Shown piece by piece: positions 8,197 to 16,450 of a stretch of 64,000 nt of DNA. The DNA comes from Rhodococcus sp040643435 (GTDB taxonomy: Bacteria > Actinomycetota > Actinomycetes > Mycobacteriales > Mycobacteriaceae). The notes under the pieces were generated by a model. The model was given only the letters and a program-made list of their open reading frames with translations. It made no database searches and was not told the origin of the DNA. Position numbers and translations under genes: made by a program. The DNA is taken from assembly GCF_040643435.1 (NCBI RefSeq), contig NZ_JBEYUH010000001.1, positions 248,001-312,000 of the forward strand, read 5' to 3'. Within the stretch, counting starts at the first letter, position 1. Each line of letters opens with the position of its first letter.

Positions 8197-9030
8197 TCAG
8201 TACCGATCGACGGTGGGGGGCTCGGGGAGGGGGTAGCCCGAGGCGCCGACCGTCTCCTCGAAGGCAGCCTCCCAGGCGCCGCTGTCGATCATCTGCTGAA
8301 CCGCGTCGTTGATGGCGGTACGGGATTCCTCGTCGCCCTTGGCGAGACCGATACCGTAGCGCTCGGTGGTGAAGGGCTCACCGACCACCTTGAAGTCGCC
8401 CGGGCTCTGCGCGGCGTAACCGGCGAGGATGATGTCGTCGGTGGTCACTGCGTCCACCGCGCCGTTGCGCAGCGCCTCGACACACAGCGAGTAGGTGTCG
8501 AATTCCTGGAGCTGAACGTCCTGCGCGTAGGTGTCCTTGACGTTCTGGGCCGGGGTGGATCCCGAGACCGAGCACAGACGCTTGCCGCCGCTCAGCGACT
8601 CGGGGCCGGTGATCTCGGTGTCGTCCGCGCGCACGAGGAGGGACTGTCCCGCGAGGAAGTACGGTCCGGCGAAGTCGACCTTCTCCTTGCGGGAGTCGGT
8701 GATCGAATAGGTCGCGACGACGAAGTCGACTTCACCGTTCTGGATGAGCGTCTCGCGCTGGGCGGAGGGTGCTTCCTTGAATTCGATGTTCTCCGCGGGA
8801 ACACCGAGTTGCTCGGCGACGTACTCGGCGACCTCCACGTCGAATCCGCTGAACGAACCGTCCGGGTTGCGCAGGCCAAGGCCCGGCTGGTCGAACTTGA
8901 TACCGACCGTCAGGGTGCCGTTCTCCGCGGACTGCGAGACGCTGCGGGTCTCGTCGCCTCCGCACGCCGTGGCGACCACTGCCACGGCAACGGCACCGAC
9001 GCCCAGGCGGATGGAGCGGGACAATTTCAT
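8197..9030 (-). CDS. gluB: Glutamate-binding lipoprotein (GluB-like)
   Basis: This 277-residue extracellular solute-binding protein belongs to family 3 (polar amino acids). It has a signal peptide ending VVATAC with a lipidated Cys at residue 23, followed by GGDETRS. The mature part shows the GVKFDQPGLG-like family start and the SGFDVEVAEYVAEQLGV segment. It delivers substrate to the GluCD permease at the outer membrane face. It is flanked on both sides by hairpins within the operon. Confidence 0.87.
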   Translation of the reverse strand: MKLSRSIRLGVGAVAVAVVATACGGDETRSVSQSAENGTLTVGIKFDQPGLGLRNPDGSFSGFDVEVAEYVAEQLGVPAENIEFKEAPSAQRETLIQNGEVDFVVATYSITDSRKEKVDFAGPYFLAGQSLLVRADDTEITGPESLSGGKRLCSVSGSTPAQNVKDTYAQDVQLQEFDTYSLCVEALRNGAVDAVTTDDIILAGYAAQSPGDFKVVGEPFTTERYGIGLAKGDEESRTAINDAVQQMIDSGAWEAAFEETVGASGYPLPEPPTVDRY

Positions 9031-9063
9031 CGATTACCTCCGGTGCGGTTCGTTTCGAAAACG

Positions 9064-9088
9064 TCCGACGAGCGGGGCGCTCGTCGGA
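9064..9088 (-). terminator. Hairpin between gluA and gluB
   Basis: A perfect 10-bp stem (9064-9073 with 9079-9088) and 5-nt loop sit in the 67-nt gap between gluA and gluB. It could attenuate read-through or mark an RNA processing end. Confidence 0.6.
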
Positions 9089-9097
9089 TGCGGTCGT

Positions 9098-9886
9098 TCA
9101 GTGGCTGAGGATCTTGCCGAGGAAGTCCTTGGCGCGGTCGGACTCCGGAGTGGTGAAGAAGGTGTCGGGATCGGTGTCCTCGACGATGCGACCGTCGGCC
9201 ATGAACAGCACCCGGTCGCCGGCCTTGCGGGCGAATCCCATCTCGTGCGTGACCACCACCATGGTCATGCCCTCTTTGGCGAGGGAGGTCATCACGTCGA
9301 GGACTTCTTGGACCATCTCGGGGTCGAGGGCAGAGGTGGGCTCGTCGAACAGCATCACCTTGGGGTTCATCGCGAGTGCCCGCGCGATCGCGACGCGCTG
9401 CTGCTGGCCACCGGACAACTGGGCTGGGTACTTGTCGGCCTGGTTCGCGATCCCGACCCGATCGAGCAATTGCATCGCCGACTCGCGGGCCTGGTCCTTC
9501 TTGATCTTGCGTACCTTGATCGGGCCGAGCATGACGTTCTCGAGGATCGTCTTGTGGGCGAACAGATTGAACGACTGGAACACCATGCCGACATCCGAAC
9601 GCAGGCGGGCCAGCGCCCGCCCCTCCTCCGGGAGCAAGGTGCCGTCCACGTGGATCTCACCCGTGTCGATCGGTTCGAGACGGTTGATGGTGCGGCACAG
9701 CGTCGACTTCCCCGAGCCCGAGGGGCCGACGACGATCACGACCTGCCCACGGGGTATCTCGAGGTTGATGTCCTGCAGGACGTGCAGGGATCCGAAGTGT
9801 TTGTTCACTCCGCTCATCGAGATCATGGACGAGGTGTTGTCCGACTTCTCGGACGGACGATCCGTTCCGGCTGCCGCAGATGTCAT
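9098..9886 (-). CDS. gluA: Glutamate-type ABC transporter ATPase (GluA-like)
   Basis: This 262-residue ABC ATPase energises the GluBCD importer. Walker A is GPSGSGKST at residues 54-62. The signature is LSGGQQQRVAIARAL, Walker B is VMLFDEPTSALD, and the switch His is in VVTHEMGFA. It carries about 20 extra polar residues at the N-terminus before the domain start (MISMSGVNKHFG). The ATG at 9886 is supported by a -10 hexamer TAGGGT (9893-9898, minus strand) six nt upstream, giving a leaderless mRNA. It is the first gene of the operon. Confidence 0.9.
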   Translation of the reverse strand: MTSAAAGTDRPSEKSDNTSSMISMSGVNKHFGSLHVLQDINLEIPRGQVVIVVGPSGSGKSTLCRTINRLEPIDTGEIHVDGTLLPEEGRALARLRSDVGMVFQSFNLFAHKTILENVMLGPIKVRKIKKDQARESAMQLLDRVGIANQADKYPAQLSGGQQQRVAIARALAMNPKVMLFDEPTSALDPEMVQEVLDVMTSLAKEGMTMVVVTHEMGFARKAGDRVLFMADGRIVEDTDPDTFFTTPESDRAKDFLGKILSH

Positions 9887-9892
9887 GTGACG

Positions 9893-9898
9893 ACCCTA
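9893..9898 (-). promoter_or_regulatory. -10 hexamer of leaderless gluA operon
   Basis: TAGGGT on the minus strand ends 6 nt before the gluA ATG. No ribosome binding site lies between, consistent with leaderless initiation. Confidence 0.55.
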
Positions 9899-10036
9899 TG
9901 TCGTGCCGTCGTCGATTCTTCGCATTTCGGGACACCTGCGGCGAGTGTCACGGGATTTTTACGAGCGGTCCGGTAGCGGTCACCACAGGTGGGCCCTTGC
10001 ACGGTCGGCGCCGCGAAGGCCGCGTCCCGCGTGAGA

Positions 10037-10042
10037 TACCCT
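10037..10042 (+). promoter_or_regulatory. -10 hexamer of leaderless miaB
   Basis: TACCCT lies 5 nt before the GTG start of miaB at 10048, with no Shine-Dalgarno sequence. Confidence 0.55.
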
Positions 10043-10047
10043 GAGAC

Positions 10048-11577
10048 GTGTCACTGATCGACGAAGAAGCCCCCCGTACCGGTAGCCGGACCTACGAGGT
10101 CCGCACCTACGGCTGCCAGATGAACGTCCACGACTCCGAGCGTCTGTCGGGGCTGCTGGAGGAGGCCGGCTTCACCAGGGCGGAAGCCGGGACATCGCCC
10201 GATCTGGTCGTCTTCAACACGTGTGCGGTGCGTGAGAACGCCGACAACAAGTTGTACGGCAATCTGAGTCACCTGCGTCCGGTCAAGGACGACAACCCCG
10301 ACATGCAGATCGCGGTCGGGGGCTGCCTGGCACAGAAGGATCGCGACACGGTCGTCGCGAAGGCGCCCTGGGTCGACGTGGTGTTCGGCACGCACAACAT
10401 CGGCAATCTTCCTGCCCTGCTCGAACGCGCCCGGCACAACCGCCGGGCCGAGGTCGAGATCCTCGACGCACTCGAGGCGTTTCCCTCGACCCTGCCTGCC
10501 AAGCGTGAGTCGTCGTACGCCGGATGGGTGTCGATCTCCGTCGGCTGCAACAACACGTGCACCTTCTGCATCGTGCCGTCACTGCGAGGCAAGGAGGTCG
10601 ATCGGCGTCCCGGCGACATCCTCGCCGAAGTGCAGGCGCTCGTCGACGAAGGTGTCCTCGAGGTGACCCTGCTCGGCCAGAACGTCAACTCCTACGGCCG
10701 TTCGTTCGCCGACCCCGAGCAACCCCGCGACCGCGGCGCCTTCGCATCGCTGCTGCGCGCGTGCGGTGACATCGACGGTCTGGAGCGGGTGCGTTTCACT
10801 TCCCCGCACCCCGCGGAGTTCACCGACGACGTCATCGAAGCGATGGCGCAGACCCCCAACGTCTGCCCGCAACTGCACATGCCTCTGCAATCCGGCAGCG
10901 ACCGGATCCTGCGCGCGATGCGCCGCTCGTATCGCAAGGAGCGATTCCTGGGCATCATCGAGCGGGTACGGGCCGCCATGCCGCACGCCGCGATCACCAC
11001 CGACATCATCGTCGGTTTCCCGGGTGAGACGGAGGAGGACTTCCAGCAGACCCTCGAGGTCGTGGAGAAGGCCCGGTTCACCAGTGCGTTCACCTTCCAG
11101 TACTCCAAGCGCCCCGGCACGCCCGCAGCCGACATGGACGGGCAGATTCCCAAGGCTGTGGTGCAGGAACGGTACGAACGCCTGATCGCACTGCAGGAGC
11201 GCATCACGCTCGAGGAGAACCGCAAGCTCGTCGGAACCGAGGTCGAACTCCTCGTCGCGGCGGGGGAGGGCCGTAAGAACGCGGAGACCGCCAGGATGAG
11301 CGGCCGCGCCCGCGACGGCCGCCTCGTGCACTTCCGTCCGGAGGGTGCGATCGACACCGCGATGCGTCCGGGCGACATCATCACGATCGTCGTCAGCGAC
11401 GCCGCGCCGCATCACCTCGTCGCGGACACTCCGGTCCTCACGCACCGCCGTACCCGCGCCGGCGACCACTTCGAACAGGGCCGGCTCCCCAAGACTCCGC
11501 CGATCGGTGTCGGCCTCGGACTGCCCAGCATCGGCGTTCCGGAACCGCTGCCGTCACAGATGGGATGCAACGCATGA
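10048..11577 (+). CDS. miaB: tRNA-2-methylthio-N6-dimethylallyladenosine synthase MiaB
   Basis: This 509-residue radical SAM methylthiotransferase adds the methylthio group at A37 of tRNAs already modified by MiaA. The N-terminal domain holds the three auxiliary-cluster cysteines (C23, C59, C93). The radical SAM cluster is C167-x3-C171-x2-C174 in CNNTCTFC. A TRAM domain follows near residues 385-450. The C-terminal 50 residues are a Pro-rich extension of unknown role. miaA lies 3 kb away on the same strand. The next gene overlaps the stop by ATGA. Confidence 0.97.
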   Translation: MSLIDEEAPRTGSRTYEVRTYGCQMNVHDSERLSGLLEEAGFTRAEAGTSPDLVVFNTCAVRENADNKLYGNLSHLRPVKDDNPDMQIAVGGCLAQKDRDTVVAKAPWVDVVFGTHNIGNLPALLERARHNRRAEVEILDALEAFPSTLPAKRESSYAGWVSISVGCNNTCTFCIVPSLRGKEVDRRPGDILAEVQALVDEGVLEVTLLGQNVNSYGRSFADPEQPRDRGAFASLLRACGDIDGLERVRFTSPHPAEFTDDVIEAMAQTPNVCPQLHMPLQSGSDRILRAMRRSYRKERFLGIIERVRAAMPHAAITTDIIVGFPGETEEDFQQTLEVVEKARFTSAFTFQYSKRPGTPAADMDGQIPKAVVQERYERLIALQERITLEENRKLVGTEVELLVAAGEGRKNAETARMSGRARDGRLVHFRPEGAIDTAMRPGDIITIVVSDAAPHHLVADTPVLTHRRTRAGDHFEQGRLPKTPPIGVGLGLPSIGVPEPLPSQMGCNA

Positions 11578-12158
11578 CCGCCGACAAGCCGCACGATGAC
11601 CATCAGGCCGGTGACATACGCGCCGAACTCGCAGCCGCCGAACGGAAGGTCGCAAGCGACATCGACCCGGGCGCCCGGGCGATGTTCGTCGCGATCGCGG
11701 TCCTCGTGCTGCTGGGAACGTTCACCCTGCCCCACGCCGGTTCCGCCAACGGGTGGGAGGTGCTGTCGTTCGCGCCGGACGCGACCACCGAGGAGATCGG
11801 TCTTCCGTCACGTCTCTTCGTGGTGTTCGCGGTGATCTTCTCCGGTCTCGGCTCGATTCTCGCGCTCCTCACTCGCAAGTGGGCGATGGCGTGGGTCGCC
11901 CTGGCCGGTTCGGCGGTGACCATCGTCTTCGGCATGCTGGCGATCTGGTCGCGGCAGACACTGCCGGTGGAGTCGTCCGCTGCGGGCCCGGGTATCGGTC
12001 TCGTGATCGGATGGTTCGCCGTGATGGTGATCGTCTTTCATTGGGCTCGGGTGGTGTGGGCGCGCACTTCTGCCCATCTGGAGGCCGAAGCAGAGCTGCG
12101 AAAGGTGACCGCACAGCACGAACGTCCGCGCCTCATGCGCGACGACTCCGGATCCTGA
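11574..12158 (+). CDS. Conserved membrane protein (Rv2732c-like)
   Basis: This 194-residue protein has four predicted membrane helices after a charged 35-residue N-terminus, and a cytoplasmic acidic/basic tail (EAEAELRKVTAQHERPRL). It overlaps the miaB stop by ATGA, so the two are translationally coupled; an ATG 9 nt upstream is an alternative. A gene of this kind follows miaB in mycobacteria. Function is unknown. Confidence 0.78.
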   Translation: MTADKPHDDHQAGDIRAELAAAERKVASDIDPGARAMFVAIAVLVLLGTFTLPHAGSANGWEVLSFAPDATTEEIGLPSRLFVVFAVIFSGLGSILALLTRKWAMAWVALAGSAVTIVFGMLAIWSRQTLPVESSAAGPGIGLVIGWFAVMVIVFHWARVVWARTSAHLEAEAELRKVTAQHERPRLMRDDSGS

Positions 12159-12176
12159 CACTCCGGCTCCGAACCG

Positions 12177-12208
12177 ACGAGCCCCTCTCCGTACGGAGAG
12201 GGGCTCGT
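12177..12208. terminator. Bidirectional terminator (32-nt perfect palindrome)
   Basis: A perfect inverted repeat with 16-nt arms lies between two convergent genes (ends at 12158 and 12222). It is GC-rich with no T-run and can serve both strands. Confidence 0.8.
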
Positions 12209-12221
12209 TGCGTAAAGAGAT

Positions 12222-13640
12222 TCAGCGTTCGCCGACCGCGCCTTCTGCGGCGTCGGCCCATTCGCGCCACTGCGCTGCCTGCGCGAGGGCCTTCTCGGCT
12301 TCCTTGGGCCGGCCGGCCGCGGTCGCCTTGGCGGCCTGTTCCTCGAACTGGCGTACCCGCTCACGGAACTGCGCCGCACGGGCGAGGGCTTCGGGGTCGG
12401 TACGTCTCCATTCGGAGTCCGCGGCCTCGCGCACCTTCTTCTCGACAGCCCTCAGACGGCCTTCGAGATCGTGCATACGCTCGCGCGGAACCTTGCCGAT
12501 CGCCTCCCACTGATCCTGCAGCTCGCGCAAACGTGCCCGGGCACCTTCCAGATCTGCCGACGGATCGATCGACGAGGCCGCCTCGAGGAGCGCCTCCTTC
12601 GCGCGGGCGTTCTCCTCGTATTCGGCGTCCCGTTCGGCATTCGCGGCATTGCGGGCGGCGAAGAAGACGTCCTGGGCGCCCTTGAAACGTTTCCACAGTT
12701 GGTCGTCGGCGTCCTTGGGTGCGCGACCGGCGGCCTTCCACTCGGTGAGCAGGTCGCGGAAAGCAGCTGCGGTGGCACCCCAGTCGGTGGAGTGCTGCAG
12801 TTCTTCCGCCCTCACGACGAGCTCCTCCTTACGGCTCTTCGCCGCCGCTCGCTCGCGATCGAGTTCCGCGAAGTGGGCTCCACGACGCCGGTTGAATGCT
12901 TCACGCGCCTTGGAGTAGCGACGCCACAACACGTCGTCGACCTTCCGGTCGACTCCGCGGATCGTCTTCCATTCCTCGAGGATCTCGCGCAGCCGATCGC
13001 CCGCGGCCTTCCACTGGGTCGACTCGGCGGCGATCGTCTCGGCCTCGGCCGCGAGCGCCTCCTTACGGGCGGTGCTCTCGGCGCGACGCTTCTCCTTCTC
13101 CTGCTTTGCGAGCGCCGCAGCTTCCTCGGAGTGTTCGATGATCGATTCGAGCCGGGCGGCGAGTGCGTCGAGGTCGCCGATGACCGCTGCCGTCGGCAGC
13201 GACTCGGCGAGTGCCTCGGCCGCCGCCCGGGTCTTCTTCACGTCGGCGGTGCCGGAGGACAGCCGCGTCTCGAGGATCGCCACCTCGGTGGCGAGATCGT
13301 CGTAACGACGCCCGAAATGGGCGAGCCCTTCGGCGGCGTCGCCTGCCTGCCACGAACCGATGCACCGCTCACCCTCGCTCGTGCGGACCCAGGCAGTGCC
13401 GTCCTCGTCCACGCGTCCGAAGAGGCTCGGATCGCTTGCGGGCACCGCGGGAGCATGCGGATGCGTGTGGGCTGCCACGGGGTGCGGCTTGGGGGGCGCT
13501 GTGGTCGAGCCCTCACCGTCTCGTGCCGTAGCGGTGGTGCCGGGCGTTGCAGCAGCACGGGCTCCGGGTGTGGGGCCGGGACGCGGGGTCCGGTCCTGCG
13601 TCGGTTCGCCCGTTCGGTCCTGTGCGTTCGGGTCGCTCAT
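12222..13640 (-). CDS. DUF349 domain protein (Rv2731-like)
   Basis: This 472-residue protein has a disordered Pro/Thr-rich N-terminus (residues 1-75) followed by repeated DUF349-type helical units. Each unit contains an LLTEWKAAGRAPKD-like or ILEEWKTIRGVDRK-like core and a WxRFxxAxDxFF-like partner (near residues 245-270 and 320-345). The rest is strongly helical and charged, probably coiled coil. A similar gene lies here in M. tuberculosis. The chosen ATG has a GAGG site 6-8 nt upstream; an in-frame start 27 nt earlier lacks one. Function is not established. Confidence 0.82.
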   Translation of the reverse strand: MSDPNAQDRTGEPTQDRTPRPGPTPGARAAATPGTTATARDGEGSTTAPPKPHPVAAHTHPHAPAVPASDPSLFGRVDEDGTAWVRTSEGERCIGSWQAGDAAEGLAHFGRRYDDLATEVAILETRLSSGTADVKKTRAAAEALAESLPTAAVIGDLDALAARLESIIEHSEEAAALAKQEKEKRRAESTARKEALAAEAETIAAESTQWKAAGDRLREILEEWKTIRGVDRKVDDVLWRRYSKAREAFNRRRGAHFAELDRERAAAKSRKEELVVRAEELQHSTDWGATAAAFRDLLTEWKAAGRAPKDADDQLWKRFKGAQDVFFAARNAANAERDAEYEENARAKEALLEAASSIDPSADLEGARARLRELQDQWEAIGKVPRERMHDLEGRLRAVEKKVREAADSEWRRTDPEALARAAQFRERVRQFEEQAAKATAAGRPKEAEKALAQAAQWREWADAAEGAVGER

Positions 13641-13776
13641 CGATACCTCATCTCTGCCGCGCGGCACGGCTGCCTGGTCGCATGGTTCTACCGCAGGTCG
13701 ATCCCGGGGCTCCGCGATCGTGTCCGCCCACTATTGAAACAGGTCATGTCGCTGCGGGGCGCCGGGTCCGGTGGAC

Positions 13777-13782
13777 TACGGT
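13777..13782 (+). promoter_or_regulatory. -10 hexamer of leaderless 13790 gene
   Basis: TACGGT lies 7 nt before the GTG at 13790. It probably drives the 13790-miaA-dapF unit. Confidence 0.5.
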
Positions 13783-13789
13783 TGCCGAT

Positions 13790-14503
13790 GTGTTGACCGC
13801 CGCGGCGTTCGTGCCCTCCCCACCGCTGCTCGTTCCCGAATTGAACGGTCTCGCTGCCGCCGAGACCGACGACCTTCGACAGTCGGTTCTCGAGGTCGGT
13901 CGTAGCCTGTCCGGCGCTGCGGAATGGATCGTCGTCGGTGCCGGGACGGCCGGGCAGATCGTTCCGTCCACCGCGTGCGGAACCTTCAAGGGATTCGGCG
14001 TCGACGTCCGGGTGCAGCTCGGACCCGAGGCCGCGGGAGAACCCGACCCTGCGCTGCCGCTGGCGGCGCTGGTGGCCGGCTGGATCCGCGACCGTACGGC
14101 ACCTCGCACTCGGGTGACCACCCACGTGATCGCCACCGACTCGGACGCTTCGCATTGCGCGGAGCTCGGCCACGATCTGCGCGCGGCCCTCGACGGCGAC
14201 GACCTGCCGCGGGCACTGCTCGTCGTAGCGGACGGAGCCGCGACGCTCACCGCCAAGGCACCCGGCGCATACGATCCGAGGTCCGGGGAGGTGGAGGCGG
14301 CGCTGGCGACCGCGCTCGCCGCCGGCGATCCGGATGCGCTCAGGGTGCTCGACCCCGGCCTGTGCGCGGAGATCGAGCTCGCCGGACGCGCCGCGTGGCA
14401 CGTGCTGGCGGCAGCCTTCACCGGCCGGCCTCGGTCGGCTTCCGTCAGCTACTCTGCCGCGCCGTACGGGGTCGGATATCACGTGGGGATCTGGACGCCA
14501 TGA
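13790..14503 (+). CDS. Conserved protein, Rv2728c-like (class III dioxygenase-like fold)
   Basis: This 237-residue protein (VLTAAAFVPSPPLLVPELNG...) resembles the conserved actinobacterial protein placed directly before miaA, which has remote similarity to class III extradiol dioxygenase/MEMO-like proteins. The PSPPLLVPEL start and the C-terminal SYSAAPYGVGYHVGIW stretch are the most family-like parts. The GTG at 13790 is chosen because of the -10 box 7 nt upstream. Its stop overlaps the miaA ATG (ATGA). Catalysis cannot be asserted. Confidence 0.72.
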   Translation: MLTAAAFVPSPPLLVPELNGLAAAETDDLRQSVLEVGRSLSGAAEWIVVGAGTAGQIVPSTACGTFKGFGVDVRVQLGPEAAGEPDPALPLAALVAGWIRDRTAPRTRVTTHVIATDSDASHCAELGHDLRAALDGDDLPRALLVVADGAATLTAKAPGAYDPRSGEVEAALATALAAGDPDALRVLDPGLCAEIELAGRAAWHVLAAAFTGRPRSASVSYSAAPYGVGYHVGIWTP

Positions 14504-15480
14504 AGGAGACATCCACCGGCGGGCAGGCTCGCTCCCTCGGCGCCGACCTGCCCCGGCCGGTTGCGGTGGTGGGGCCCACGGCCACGGGTAAGTCCGATCT
14601 CGGGCTCGATCTGGCCGAGGCGCTCGGCGGCGAGATCGTCAACATCGACGCAATGCAGCAGTACCGGGGAATGGACATCGGGACGGCGAAGCTCTCACTC
14701 GAGGAGCGTCGCGGGATTCCGCACCATCAACTCGACGTCCTCGATGTCACGGAGACGGCGACCGTCGCCCGGTACCAGCGGGCAGCGACCGCCGATGTGG
14801 AGGCGATCCGCGAGCGCGGCCGTGTCCCGATCGTCGTCGGCGGCTCGATGATGTATGTGCAGGCGCTGCTCGACGAATGGCAGTTTCCTGCAACGGATCC
14901 TCGGGTGCGGGCCAAATGGGAGGCGGTGCTCGAGTCCGACGGCCTCGCCGCGATCCATCAGGCGCTGAAACGCGCCGATCCTGCCGCCGCGGCCACGATC
15001 CTGCCCACCGACGGTCGGCGCATGGTCCGTGCGCTCGAGGTCGTCGAATTGACCGGCGAACCGTTCGCGGCGTCGCAGCCGACGATCGGCGAGCCCCGCT
15101 GGGGCACGGTGATCCTCGGTGTCGACCGAGCCACCGGTGAACTCGACGAACGCATCGCGCGGCGCACCGACCTGATGTTCGAGCGCGGTCTCGTCGAGGA
15201 GGTGCACGAGCTGGCCGGGGCCGGTCTGCGTGAGGGTGTCACCGCTCCTCGCGCCATCGGCTATGCGCAGGTCCTGGCGTACATCGACGGCGAGTACAGC
15301 CTCGACGAGGCGCGGGAGCGGACGTTCGTCGGGACGCGGCGCTACGTCCGGCGTCAGCGCTCGTGGTTCCGCCGCGATCCGCGCATCCACTGGCTCGACG
15401 GCGCTGATCCGGATCTGCTCGGCTCGGCCCGGCGACTCGTGCAGGACGCGTGGACATCGTCTGCCCCACCTGCCCGATAA
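14500..15480 (+). CDS. miaA: tRNA dimethylallyltransferase MiaA
   Basis: This 326-residue enzyme transfers the dimethylallyl group to A37 of tRNAs reading UNN codons. The P-loop GPTATGKS is at residues 25-32. The IDAMQQYRGMDIGTAK motif and the RYVRRQRSWFRRD tRNA-binding motif near the C-terminus are intact. Translation is coupled by ATGA to the preceding gene. dapF follows after 10 nt, so 13790-miaA-dapF form one operon. Confidence 0.96.
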   Translation: MKETSTGGQARSLGADLPRPVAVVGPTATGKSDLGLDLAEALGGEIVNIDAMQQYRGMDIGTAKLSLEERRGIPHHQLDVLDVTETATVARYQRAATADVEAIRERGRVPIVVGGSMMYVQALLDEWQFPATDPRVRAKWEAVLESDGLAAIHQALKRADPAAAATILPTDGRRMVRALEVVELTGEPFAASQPTIGEPRWGTVILGVDRATGELDERIARRTDLMFERGLVEEVHELAGAGLREGVTAPRAIGYAQVLAYIDGEYSLDEARERTFVGTRRYVRRQRSWFRRDPRIHWLDGADPDLLGSARRLVQDAWTSSAPPAR

Positions 15481-15490
15481 GGTATCGCCC

Positions 15491-16357
15491 ATGGAGTTCA
15501 GCAAAGGGCACGGAACCGAGAACGATTTCGTGATCCTTCCCGATCCCGCCGCGCGCCTGAACCTCGACGCCGACCGGATCGCAGCCCTGTGCGATCGGCG
15601 GCGCGGACTCGGAGCCGACGGCGTGCTCCGGGTCGCGCGCGCCGGTGCGCTGGTCTCGGCCGGGGTGCTCGAGGAACTTCCCGGCGGCACCGATGCGGAC
15701 GACTGGTTCATGGACTACCGCAATGCGGACGGATCCATCGCGGAGATGTGCGGCAACGGCGTGCGGGTCTTCGCGCACTATCTCACTGCGCACGGGCTCG
15801 AGAGCCGACGCGAATTCGTGGTCGGCAGCCGGGCAGGTGGCAAACCCGTGCAGGTCCACGAGACGGGACCGGTCCTGGGTGAGGTGACCGTGGACATGGG
15901 GCCGGTGCGCGTTCTGGGCGAGTCGGCCGCGACGATCGACGGGCGGGTCTACCCGGGCCTCGGGATCGACGTCGGCAACCCGCACCTGGCGTGCGTGGAC
16001 GCGCATCTGAGCGAGGCGAGCCTGGCGGGTCTCGATCTCACCTCCCCCGGGTTCGATCCGGGGTTCTTCCCCCAGGGGGTCAACATCGAGTTCCTGACAC
16101 CGATTGCGTCCGGGACCGTCCACATGCGGGTCCACGAACGCGGAGTGGGGGAGACCCGCTCCTGCGGCACCGGCACGGTGGCGGCCGCCGCTGCGGCCCT
16201 GCGCTTCGACGGCGTGTCCGACGGGGTGGTGCGTGTCCGCGTTCCCGGTGGTTCGGTCGAGGTGCGGATCGAGGACGGACGGGCCTGGCTACGGGGACCG
16301 TCGGTGCTCGTCGCGGCCGGTGAGATCGACGAGACATGGTGGTCGGCGCCCAACTGA
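15491..16357 (+). CDS. dapF: Diaminopimelate epimerase DapF
   Basis: This 288-residue enzyme converts LL- to meso-diaminopimelate for lysine and peptidoglycan synthesis. Both catalytic cysteines are visible: C87 in MCGNGVR and C225 in ETRSCGTGTV. The N-terminal KGHGTENDFV is the family start. It follows miaA in the same operon, as in mycobacteria. Confidence 0.96.
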   Translation: MEFSKGHGTENDFVILPDPAARLNLDADRIAALCDRRRGLGADGVLRVARAGALVSAGVLEELPGGTDADDWFMDYRNADGSIAEMCGNGVRVFAHYLTAHGLESRREFVVGSRAGGKPVQVHETGPVLGEVTVDMGPVRVLGESAATIDGRVYPGLGIDVGNPHLACVDAHLSEASLAGLDLTSPGFDPGFFPQGVNIEFLTPIASGTVHMRVHERGVGETRSCGTGTVAAAAAALRFDGVSDGVVRVRVPGGSVEVRIEDGRAWLRGPSVLVAAGEIDETWWSAPN

Positions 16358-16450
16358 TCCCGTCCGCGTGCTGCCCTCGCGACATGCCGTGAGCAACGGG
16401 CAGAAAAACTCGAATGCACCGATTCGGGCTTCGTGACACCATGGAGGTGT

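Noticed and set aside
16371..16403. CTGCCC/GGGCAG stem between dapF and hflX as a terminator
   Set aside because: The stem is short with a 21-nt loop; not strong enough to call.
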